DNA of 14,562 bases from JAOUEA01 sp031364965 (GTDB lineage Bacteria; Actinomycetota; UBA4738; HRBIN12), in the NCBI GenBank assembly GCA_031364965.1, contig JANLXF010000211.1, positions 1 through 14,562 on the forward strand, written 5' to 3'. Of the stretch, positions 1 to 5,586 are shown in pieces. The position numbers and the translations under genes were made by a program. Each line of letters opens with the position of its first letter. Positions within the stretch are counted from its first letter, which is position 1. A model generated the notes under the pieces. The model ran no database searches and was not told where the DNA came from. It worked only from the letters and a program-made list of their open reading frames with translations.

Positions 1-1
1 C

Positions 2-316
2 TCAGCGCGCCGACGGCGCCCCGGGCAGGCCCTCGAGCCTGGCGACCACGCCCTGATGGTCCTCCGCGAGGGCGTCGAGGGTCTCGCGCTGGCTGGGCGT
101 GACGGTCACGCCCGCCTCCCCCGCCGCGTCGAGCAGGTCGCGCATCCCGGGCGTGGTCTTGGAGGAAGGAACGATCAAGATCTCCCGGACGGTGCCCGCC
201 CGGATCGCTTCGGTGACGGCGCGTCGTCCTCCCACGACGGGCGCGCCGGTGCGTGTTCGATCGCGCGGCGCCCGGCCCTTGCCCCCGCTCACGACAACAC
301 GGCGATCGCGAGGCAT
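2..316 (-). CDS. rlmB: RlmB-like (SpoU/TrmH) rRNA methyltransferase, N-terminal substrate-binding domain only
   Basis: The protein resembles the N-terminal substrate-binding domain of RlmB, the 23S rRNA Gm2251 2'-O-methyltransferase. A short basic leader (residues 1-25) is followed by the hallmark GGRRAVTEAIRAG at about 29-41, then the L7Ae-like alpha/beta fold, ending in DHQGVVARLE at about 86-95. Family members are usually 240-320 aa, with a SpoU methylase (SPOUT knot) domain after this point. Here a TGA stop at 2-4 ends the frame at 104 aa, before any S-adenosylmethionine-binding motif. The end is therefore a real truncation, a frameshift, or a base error whose continuation lies outside the window. 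The ATG at 316 gives a 28-bp overlap with ispF; a GTG at 292 would give a GTGA-type 4-bp overlap and 96 aa. Identity of the domain is fairly secure; function is doubtful without the catalytic half. Confidence 0.66.
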   Translation of the reverse strand: MPRDRRVVVSGGKGRAPRDRTRTGAPVVGGRRAVTEAIRAGTVREILIVPSSKTTPGMRDLLDAAGEAGVTVTPSQRETLDALAEDHQGVVARLEGLPGAPSAR

Positions 317-762
317 CCGGCACCATCCCCCGCGAGCCCGAGTCCTTCGGGCCGGGTGGCCTTCACCGAGACCGACGAAGGATCGAGACCGATCGCGGCG
401 GCGAGCGCCGCCCGCATCTCGTCGCGGCGCGGTGCGACCGCGGGGCGTTCACAGATCACGGTGACATCGCACGACGCCACCGCGAACCCGGCGTCGCGCA
501 CGAGCGCGGTGGTCCGCGCGAGAAGATCGACCCCCGGGATCCCCGCGATGGCGGGATCCGTATCGGGGAAATGGGTGCCGATGTCGCCGAGCGCCGCCGC
601 GCCGAGGAGCGCATCGGCGAGCGCATGACAGACGGCGTCGCCGTCGGAGTGCCCGCGCAAGCCGTCCTCACCCTCGAAGCGAAGCCCACCGAGCCACAGC
701 GGCCGGCCCTCACCACGGGCATGCACGTCGAACCCCAGACCGACCCTGGGTGGTTCACGCAT
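289..762 (-). CDS. ispF: 2-C-methyl-D-erythritol 2,4-cyclodiphosphate synthase (IspF)
   Basis: IspF cyclises 4-diphosphocytidyl-methylerythritol 2-phosphate to the 2,4-cyclodiphosphate, releasing CMP, in the cytosolic MEP isoprenoid pathway. The frame is full length for the family (157 aa). It shows GLGFDVHAR at 8-16, with D12 and H14 as expected metal ligands, then GHSDGD at 37-42, with H38 as the third ligand. ADALLGAAALGDIGTHFPDT spans about 49-68, and the nucleotide-contacting KATRPEGLG lies at 134-142. It starts inside the end of ispD (8-bp overlap), which suggests translational coupling, and its own end overlaps the rlmB-like frame. IspD and IspF catalyse the first and third of three consecutive steps; IspE is not in the window. 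Identification is firm. Confidence 0.97.
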   Translation of the reverse strand: MREPPRVGLGFDVHARGEGRPLWLGGLRFEGEDGLRGHSDGDAVCHALADALLGAAALGDIGTHFPDTDPAIAGIPGVDLLARTTALVRDAGFAVASCDVTVICERPAVAPRRDEMRAALAAAIGLDPSSVSVKATRPEGLGLAGDGAGCLAIAVLS

Positions 763-1453
763 CGGCGCCGCCCATGCGGGTATCCGCCATCACGAGGTCG
801 AGCATCGTGGTGATCTTCGTGTTCCTGGGGTCACCGGCGATCGCGCGGACGCGATAGCCGGCGGCCTCCATCGCCTGCGCATCGTCGGTCACGTCGAGGC
901 CCGCGACGGCGGCGCGCTCGTGGGCGTCCCGCAGCGCGGACAGACGGAAGGCCTGCGGCGTCTGGGCGAGGGCGAGCTCGTCGCGCGGCAGCGTCGCCGT
1001 GATGAACCCCGCTCGGACCCGTTTGACGGTGTCGGCCACGGGGGTCACGGGGACAGCTCCCTCCGCGTCGTCGTCGATCGCCTGCAACACCGAGGTGAAG
1101 AGATCCGGCGGGGCGAACGGCCGCGCGGCATCGTGCACCGCAACGAGCACGACCTCGTCGCCGAGCGCAGCGAGCGCCGCCCGCACCGAGGCTCGTCGCG
1201 AGTCACCGCCGCGCACCACCCTCCACGGGACGTCGATCCCTTCGAGGTATCCCGCGGTCCGATCCTCGAGTCCGGCCGGCACGGCGACGATCACTTCGTC
1301 GATCGCCTCGGAGGCGGCGGCGGCGGCCGCCGCGACGGAAAGGATGGGACGCCCCCCGATCGCGAGGAACCCCTTCGGCTCGTCGGCTCCCAGCCGCCGG
1401 CCTGCCCCGGCGGCGAGCACGATCGCGGCCGTAGCGGGGCGTGAGGGGCTCAT
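755..1453 (-). CDS. ispD: 2-C-methyl-D-erythritol 4-phosphate cytidylyltransferase (IspD)
   Basis: IspD joins CTP and methylerythritol 4-phosphate to give CDP-methylerythritol in the MEP pathway. With the ATG at 1453 it is 232 aa, normal for the family. The nucleotide-binding loop LAAGAGRRLGADEPKGF is at 13-29, with R20 and K27 matching the catalytic basic residues. Other landmarks are HDAARP at 107-112, ADTVK at 140-144, QTPQAFR at 164-170, TDDA at 189-192 and GDPRNTKIT at 207-215, the last near the dimer arm and substrate site. A TTG at 1462 would add three residues. I prefer the ATG because the protein start (SRPATAAIVLAAG) fits the family and neither start has a clear Shine-Dalgarno. It lies 51 bp downstream of the PIN-TRAM gene and overlaps ispF by 8 bp. 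Confidence 0.95.
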   Translation of the reverse strand: MSPSRPATAAIVLAAGAGRRLGADEPKGFLAIGGRPILSVAAAAAAASEAIDEVIVAVPAGLEDRTAGYLEGIDVPWRVVRGGDSRRASVRAALAALGDEVVLVAVHDAARPFAPPDLFTSVLQAIDDDAEGAVPVTPVADTVKRVRAGFITATLPRDELALAQTPQAFRLSALRDAHERAAVAGLDVTDDAQAMEAAGYRVRAIAGDPRNTKITTMLDLVMADTRMGGADA

Positions 1454-1504
1454 CCAGGCCAAGCATGCCAGACGACGCGATCCGAAGGGCGCGGCGCGTC
1501 CGGC

Positions 1505-2590
1505 TCAGGCGTCGGCGTGGGTCTCGCTCGCGATCGCCGCGAACACCATCCGGCCCGTCGTGGTCAAGATCACGTTCGTGACCCTGACATCGACCTGCGT
1601 GCCGATGCGGTCGCTCGCTCGTTCCACGACCACCATCGTGCCGTCGTCGAGGTAGGCCACGGCCTGGCCGTGCTCACGCCCCTCCTTGACGAGGCGGACC
1701 GAGATCTCGTCGCCCGCCGAATACGGCACGCGGAACTTCGAGGCCAGCGCGTTGATCTGGGCGACCGGCACGCGGAGCGCCTCGGCGACCTTGGCGAGGT
1801 TGTGGTCCACCGTGATGAGCGAGGCTCCTCGCTCGCGGGCGAGGCGCACCAGCGCGGCGTCCACGTCGAGGACGCCGGCCTCCTCGACGAGCTGGAACTG
1901 GACCGTGGGCGCCTTCTGCAGCTCGACGAGGACGTCGAGGCCGCGGCGGCCGCGTGTCCGCCGGCGAGGGTCGGAGGAATCGCTGATCGCCTGCAGCTCT
2001 CGCAGCACACCGTCGTGCAGCAGCATCGTCCCGCTCACGAACCCGGTCGCGACCAGGTCGGCCACGCGACCGTCGATCAACGCGCTCGTATCGACCACGT
2101 GCAGATCGCCGCGCGCCGCCGCGCTCGAGGCCTGCGGCTTCATCCCGATCAGGGCGAAGATGTCCTCGTGCTTGGCCTTGCCCAACCGGAAGCCGAGCGA
2201 GCCCATCACGAGGTAGATGAAGATCACCGCGGGCCAAGCGGCTCCCGTCGGCAGGAAGAGCAGGGGCAGCATCATCAGCGCGGCGATCACGAGCGCCACG
2301 ATCACGCCGACGACGCCGCCCGCGAGGACCGGGGCCGGCGTCCGGCCGAGCTCACGCTCCAACCCGCTCACCGCTCGAAGCGTGAGCCGACCCGCCACGC
2401 CCCCGATCACGAACCCCGCACCGGCCCCGAGGAAGATCCAGAGAAGGGCCCGGCTCGGGCTACCGGCCGCCTGCGAGGCGCCGATCTGATACCCCCCGGT
2501 CGCGAGCAGGGCGATGAACAGGAGGCGGACGCCCTCGACCAGGCGCCCGCGAAGCGCCGAGTTGCGAGGCTCCGGTTCGCTCATCGCCAC
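1505..2590 (-). CDS. Integral-membrane PIN-TRAM domain protein (YacL family)
   Basis: This is a predicted membrane-anchored ribonuclease-like protein of the YacL/PIN-TRAM family, commonly next to carD and ispD in Gram-positive bacteria; its substrate is unknown. With the GTG at 2590 it has 361 aa. Four hydrophobic segments lie at about 22-38, 48-67, 88-113 and 119-135. A PIN domain starts at VVDTSALIDGRVADL (165-179), with conserved acidic D167, E198, D242/D244 and D262 (ITVDHN) that would bind metal. A C-terminal TRAM (RNA-binding OB-like) domain covers about 290-352. The GTG is chosen because GGAGG at 2599-2603 sits 8 nt upstream; a GTG at 2632 (375 aa) and an ATG at 2584 (359 aa) are alternatives. 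The 101-bp gap to carD shows only a short inverted repeat (GCCTGA/TCAGGC, 2675-2697) at carD's stop, with no T-run. Confidence 0.9.
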   Translation of the reverse strand: MAMSEPEPRNSALRGRLVEGVRLLFIALLATGGYQIGASQAAGSPSRALLWIFLGAGAGFVIGGVAGRLTLRAVSGLERELGRTPAPVLAGGVVGVIVALVIAALMMLPLLFLPTGAAWPAVIFIYLVMGSLGFRLGKAKHEDIFALIGMKPQASSAAARGDLHVVDTSALIDGRVADLVATGFVSGTMLLHDGVLRELQAISDSSDPRRRTRGRRGLDVLVELQKAPTVQFQLVEEAGVLDVDAALVRLARERGASLITVDHNLAKVAEALRVPVAQINALASKFRVPYSAGDEISVRLVKEGREHGQAVAYLDDGTMVVVERASDRIGTQVDVRVTNVILTTTGRMVFAAIASETHADA

Positions 2591-2691
2591 CGTCCGATCC
2601 TCCGACGGGTGCCCGATGCGCGGGGCGCGCACGAGCTACCCCTTACCGGAGTGGCATCGGCCCGTATCCGGGGGGCCTGAAGCCGGGCGGG

Positions 2692-3201
2692 TCAGGCCTG
2701 AGCGGCCAGCTTGACGCCGTGGGCACCGTCGAGCGTGTCGTCGATGAGCGCCTCGGCGTCTTCTTCCGACTTGGCCGTGGCGTGCGACAGCTCGGAGATC
2801 AGGATCTGGCGCGCCTTGGTGATCATGCGTTTCTCGCCCGCGGACAGGCCCTTCTCACGATCGCGGATCGAGAGGTTCCGCAGCACCTCGGCCACCTGAT
2901 AGGGGTCACCGGAGTGCAGCTTCTCCATGTTGTTCTTGAAGCGACGGCTCCAGTTGGCGGCCATCGAGGACTCTTCCTCGGTCAGGACCTTCAGCACCTT
3001 CTTGACCTCGGCCTTGCTGACCACCGATCGCAGGCCGACCTGATCGGTCGAGTCGGTCGGAATCATGAGGGTCAGGTCGCCGTAGGCAACCCGCAGTACG
3101 AGGTAGGTGCGTGTTTCACCGAGGAATTCCTTCTCTCGCAACTCTTCGACGACCGCAGCGCCGTGTTCCGGATGCACAACCGTATCGCCTTTACGGAACA
3201 C
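2692..3201 (-). CDS. carD: CarD/CdnL-family RNA polymerase-binding transcription regulator
   Basis: CarD binds the RNA polymerase beta subunit and stabilises the open promoter complex, notably at rRNA promoters. The 169-aa frame has the N-terminal RNAP-interacting Tudor-like domain (FRKGDTVVHPEHGAAVVEE, residues 2-20, through about 55). It is followed by the helical DNA-binding domain, which includes NWSRRFKNN at 83-91; W84 corresponds to the conserved tryptophan that wedges the minor groove at the upstream edge of the bubble. The helical tail continues through SAGEKRMITKARQILISEL. Length and architecture match mycobacterial CarD. The GTG start at 3201 is fixed by GGGGAGG a few bases upstream (GGAGG at 3206-3210). 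It heads the carD-PIN-TRAM-ispD-ispF direction and has its own candidate promoter in the 135-bp gap after radA. Confidence 0.95.
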   Translation of the reverse strand: MFRKGDTVVHPEHGAAVVEELREKEFLGETRTYLVLRVAYGDLTLMIPTDSTDQVGLRSVVSKAEVKKVLKVLTEEESSMAANWSRRFKNNMEKLHSGDPYQVAEVLRNLSIRDREKGLSAGEKRMITKARQILISELSHATAKSEEDAEALIDDTLDGAHGVKLAAQA

Positions 3202-3253
3202 GAAGCCTCCCCTACCGAATGGAGCGCGTGGGATTCGAGAGTTAACTAGTCAC

Positions 3254-3283
3254 AGGGTAGCATGGGACATGGTTGCGGCGCAA
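3254..3283 (-). promoter_or_regulatory. Candidate carD promoter with overlapping inverted repeat
   Basis: In the radA-carD gap the minus strand has TTGCGC (3278-3283) and TACCCT (3254-3259) separated by 18 bp, a plausible sigma-A -35/-10 pair. A perfect 6-bp inverted repeat with a 3-base loop (GGTTGC-GGC-GCAACC, 3271-3285) covers the -35 box and could be an operator. Its only A/T run lies on the wrong side to be a terminator for radA. The 8-bp palindrome AGTTAACT (3240-3247) lies just downstream near the expected start. All assigned by eye. Confidence 0.42.
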
Positions 3284-3336
3284 CCCAAAACCGCAGGTCA
3301 GAAGGCTATTCCAGGCCCGCGGCGGGTCCGATCGGT

Positions 3337-4689
3337 CTACGCCGAACGGTCGCGCACGACGGACCTGGCGGCGGGGAACGCCCAGTTCAGGGCCCCTTTG
3401 ACATCGCGGATCGAGCGGATCTCGAGGCCGGGGGGGGCGCCGGCCGTCCCCTCGGGGGCGTAGACGACGGAGCAGCCGGCCGCGCGCGCTGCGGCGAGGC
3501 GCTGCGCGATGGCCGGTGCGGGCCGGACCAGCCCGGTCAGCGCCACCTCGCCCATGAACGCAGCTCCGTGCGGCGGGGGCGTCCCGGTCACCGCGGAGGC
3601 CAGGGCGGCCGCCACCGCGAGATCGCAGGCCGGATCGTCGATGCGGATCCCGCCGGTCGAGGCCCCGTACAGCTCGGATCGGCCGAACGCGATCCCCGCC
3701 GCTCGCTCGAGGACCGCAGCCACGAGCTGGAACCGACGGGGGTCGAGTCCGGTGGTCTGGCGACGGGCGGGCCCGTCGGCGGATCCCACCAGCGCCTGGA
3801 CCTCGACGGCGAGCGCCCGGCGTCCGGCCTGGGGCAGGGCCGTGGCGGCGCCGGCGACGCACTCGCCCACGAGCAGCGCCGTGGGGTCGATCTCCTTGAG
3901 CCCCTGGCCGTCCATCTCGAACCAGGCGGATTCCCCTTCGGCGCCGAAGCGGTTCTTGCCACCGGACAGCACCCGCAGGCCCGATCGCTGATCGCCGTCG
4001 AAGGTGAGCACGACGTCGACGGCGTGTTCGAGCGCGCGCGGTCCCGCGAGATCGCCCTCCTTGGTGACGTGACCGGTGAGCAGCATCGCGATCCCGTCCG
4101 CCTTGGCGAGCCCGAGGAGGGCATCGGTGCACGTGCGGACCTGCGAGACCCCTCCGGGCATCTGCGTTCCCGACGTGTCGCGGATCGTCTGGATCGAGTC
4201 GACCGCCAGCAGGAAGGGCTTCGCTTCGCGGGCCAGCGCCAGCACCTGTTCTAGATCGCGGCCGGGCGCGAACTCGATCGCGCCATCGTCGATGCCGAGC
4301 CTGCGAGCGCGCGCCGCCACCTGCGCGTGGGACTCCTCGCCGCTGACGAGGAGGGTGCGCCTGCCCGAGGCGGATAGATGGCCGAGGAGGTGCAGCAGGA
4401 GCGTCGACTTGCCGATCCCCGGCTCGCCCGCGAGCAGCGCGACCGAGGCCGGCACCAGGCCGCCGCCGAGCACGCGGTCGATCCCGGGGATCCCGGTGCT
4501 CACGCGACCTTCGTCGCTGGGTGCATCGGCCCCGACCAGAGAGAGTCGGCGTGCGGCCTCGCCGGGGGTGCTGCGCCCTTCGGCCTCCTCGATCGTGCCC
4601 CAGGCCGCGCACCCCGGGCATCGCCCGACCCACCGGGAGACCTGCTGACGGCACGCTGAGCACGCGAGGGTCGTGCGGTTCTTCGCCAT
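3337..4689 (-). CDS. radA: DNA repair protein RadA (branch-migrating RecA-like ATPase)
   Basis: RadA/Sms is a hexameric DnaB-like ATPase that extends D-loops and processes recombination intermediates. With the ATG at 4689 it has 450 aa, normal length. An N-terminal C4 zinc finger uses C10, C13, C24 and C27. The RecA core has Walker A GEPGIGKST (88-96, K94) and Walker B LLAVDSIQ (160-167, D164), with the RadA-specific KNRFG motif at 245-249. The remaining roughly 170 residues correspond to the Lon-protease-like domain (VEVQALVGSADGPARR... onward). A GTG at 4719 would add 10 residues but would place the start inside the opposing dsbB promoter. The ATG fits a leaderless transcript from TAGGGT at 4697-4702. 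DisA, often adjacent, is not here. Divergent from the dsbB-like gene. Confidence 0.96.
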   Translation of the reverse strand: MAKNRTTLACSACRQQVSRWVGRCPGCAAWGTIEEAEGRSTPGEAARRLSLVGADAPSDEGRVSTGIPGIDRVLGGGLVPASVALLAGEPGIGKSTLLLHLLGHLSASGRRTLLVSGEESHAQVAARARRLGIDDGAIEFAPGRDLEQVLALAREAKPFLLAVDSIQTIRDTSGTQMPGGVSQVRTCTDALLGLAKADGIAMLLTGHVTKEGDLAGPRALEHAVDVVLTFDGDQRSGLRVLSGGKNRFGAEGESAWFEMDGQGLKEIDPTALLVGECVAGAATALPQAGRRALAVEVQALVGSADGPARRQTTGLDPRRFQLVAAVLERAAGIAFGRSELYGASTGGIRIDDPACDLAVAAALASAVTGTPPPHGAAFMGEVALTGLVRPAPAIAQRLAAARAAGCSVVYAPEGTAGAPPGLEIRSIRDVKGALNWAFPAARSVVRDRSA

Positions 4690-4696
4690 GGGCGCG

Positions 4697-4702
4697 ACCC
4701 TA
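4697..4702 (-). promoter_or_regulatory. -10 element of putative leaderless radA transcript
   Basis: On the minus strand TAGGGT (TANNNT consensus) ends 7 nt before the radA ATG at 4689, so transcription would begin at or next to the A of the start codon. No clear Shine-Dalgarno precedes the ATG and no good -35 box is visible, both usual for actinobacterial leaderless promoters. Predicted by eye. Confidence 0.5.
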
Positions 4703-4726
4703 CCCTTCGCCACCGACACGCCGGGA

Positions 4727-4732
4727 TAGGCT
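4727..4732 (+). promoter_or_regulatory. -10 element of putative leaderless dsbB-like transcript
   Basis: TAGGCT (TANNNT consensus) lies with 6 nt between it and the ATG at 4739, placing the transcription start on the start codon. There is no purine-rich ribosome-binding site upstream. It faces away from the radA -10 element 24 bp away, so the two promoters share a 49-bp divergent region. Predicted by eye. Confidence 0.5.
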
Positions 4733-4738
4733 CATCGC

Positions 4739-5326
4739 ATGGACGTGCGGACGACGTCGACGCTCTTCGCGCTGCTCACCGTGATCGCCGACGTGGGCGT
4801 GTTCGCGATCGCGGTGATCGGCGTGGGCGCGCGATGGTCAGGCCGCCTCCGTCGCGCGCGCGACGCGATGTGCGACCTGCTGTCGGAGACGGGCCTGTGG
4901 CTCGCGTGGCTCGTGGCGCTGACCGCCACGCTCGGCAGTCTCTACTACTCCGAGGTCGCCCACTTCCTGCCATGCAAGCTCTGCTGGTACCAGCGGATCG
5001 GGATCTACCCGCTCGCGGTGGTGCTGCTGATCGCCGCGTTACGCCGCGACCGCGCGGTCAGGTTCTCCGCGATCCCGGTCGCGGCGATCAGCGCAGCGAT
5101 CAGCACCTACCACTACCAACTTGAACGGTTCCCGAACCAGGCCTCGGTCTCGTGCAGCGTCGAGGCGCCGTGCACGGTCGTATGGGTCTGGCGGTTCCAC
5201 TACATCTCGATCCCGATGATGGCGCTGTCGGCCGCGCTCCTGATCATCGCGTTGCTGTGGGCCGCGGGCCGCGGCGATCACACGCCGTGGAAACTCGAGG
5301 ATCCGATCCTCCCCGATCCGGGCTGA
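4739..5326 (+). CDS. DsbB/BdbC-family disulfide bond formation membrane protein
   Basis: DsbB-type proteins pass electrons from thiol oxidants such as DsbA to quinone, sustaining disulfide formation outside the membrane. The 195-aa frame has the family's two redox pairs: PCKLCWYQRI at 78-87 (C79/C82) and C139/C145 (SCSVEAPCT). Hydrophobic helices lie at about 53-71, 86-101, 108-126 and 155-175, the canonical four. An additional hydrophobic helix (about 7-30) and a lone C45 precede them, so five spans are predicted. The motif after the first pair (W-Y-Q-R) is typical of this family and argues against VKOR. No thioredoxin-like partner is encoded in the window. It diverges from radA and is followed by the RIO kinase, which has its own promoter. 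Family assignment is strong; partner and physiological role are inferred. Confidence 0.88.
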   Translation: MDVRTTSTLFALLTVIADVGVFAIAVIGVGARWSGRLRRARDAMCDLLSETGLWLAWLVALTATLGSLYYSEVAHFLPCKLCWYQRIGIYPLAVVLLIAALRRDRAVRFSAIPVAAISAAISTYHYQLERFPNQASVSCSVEAPCTVVWVWRFHYISIPMMALSAALLIIALLWAAGRGDHTPWKLEDPILPDPG

Positions 5327-5353
5327 GGGCTGGCCCATCGGTGCGACGAGGCC

Positions 5354-5359
5354 TATACT
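5354..5359 (+). promoter_or_regulatory. Strong -10 box upstream of the RIO-kinase leader
   Basis: TATACT is a near-consensus -10 in otherwise G+C-rich DNA, just after the dsbB-like stop. A weak TGGCCC (5331-5336) lies 17 bp upstream as a possible -35. Transcription would start near 5366, giving a leader of about 220 nt before the RIO-kinase start codon. Predicted by eye. Confidence 0.6.
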
Positions 5360-5368
5360 CGCCCGACC

Positions 5369-5387
5369 CGGCGCGATTGGCGCGCCG
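5369..5387 (+). other. Stem-loop at the 5' end of the RIO-kinase leader RNA
   Basis: CGGCGCG (5369-5375) pairs perfectly with CGCGCCG (5381-5387) around a 5-base ATTGG loop. The position, a few bases after the predicted transcription start, would give the mRNA a 5'-terminal hairpin that could protect the transcript. Structure inferred from complementarity only. Confidence 0.5.
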
Positions 5388-5414
5388 CCACGACCGGTGA
5401 AGGAGGGATGAGGT

Positions 5415-5486
5415 ATGGCCGCGATCTCGGTTCTCGACATCGCGCGCGCGCCGCGTCCCTCCCGGTCGCCTCGCGTCGCCGCCTGA
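5415..5486 (+). CDS. Putative 23-residue leader peptide upstream of RIO kinase
   Basis: A short ORF starts at ATG 5415, 8 nt after a full AGGAGG (5401-5406), and ends at TGA 5484-5486. The peptide begins MAAISVLDIARA and ends in a Pro/Arg-rich tail (PRPSRSPRVAA). A second ATG at 5408 is in another frame and only 1 nt from the Shine-Dalgarno, so it is a poor start. It lies inside the leader transcribed from TATACT, 100 nt before the RIO TTG. The strongest ribosome-binding site of the island thus belongs to this mini-ORF. A Pro/Arg-rich nascent tail is compatible with ribosome pausing and leader-peptide control, but there is no homolog evidence; it could also be a chance ORF. Confidence 0.42.
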   Translation: MAAISVLDIARAPRPSRSPRVAA

Positions 5487-5520
5487 TCCCTCGGCTGGCG
5501 CCGCTCCGCACACCTTCGGG

Positions 5521-5563
5521 GACGTGGCTTCGTCATGTCCACGTCACGGTCGCCACCGGTGGC
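5521..5563 (+). repeat. Inverted repeat and 12-bp palindrome before the RIO start
   Basis: GACGTGG (5521-5527) is the exact reverse complement of CCACGTC (5539-5545), with an 11-base loop. Immediately downstream GCCACCGGTGGC (5552-5563) is a perfect 12-bp palindrome, ending 11 nt before the AAGGAG that serves the RIO kinase. These may form alternative RNA structures controlling initiation, or be an operator. By-eye complementarity only. Confidence 0.45.
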
Positions 5564-5586
5564 CGGTCACCGAAAAGGAGCACGCG

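Noticed and set aside
3271..3290. Hairpin plus AAAA after radA as an intrinsic terminator
   Set aside because: The A-run follows the hairpin on the plus strand, so the minus-strand transcript has its Us before the stem, the wrong order for a terminator of radA.
3242..4663. 473-codon minus-strand frame overlapping radA in another frame
   Set aside because: Extremely Arg/Pro/Gly-rich, no domain; radA in the adjacent frame has complete zinc finger, Walker and KNRFG motifs.
4690..4719. GTG start of radA at 4719
   Set aside because: It adds ten residues not typical of RadA, lacks a Shine-Dalgarno and would overlap the TAGGGT promoter element that fits a leaderless ATG at 4689.
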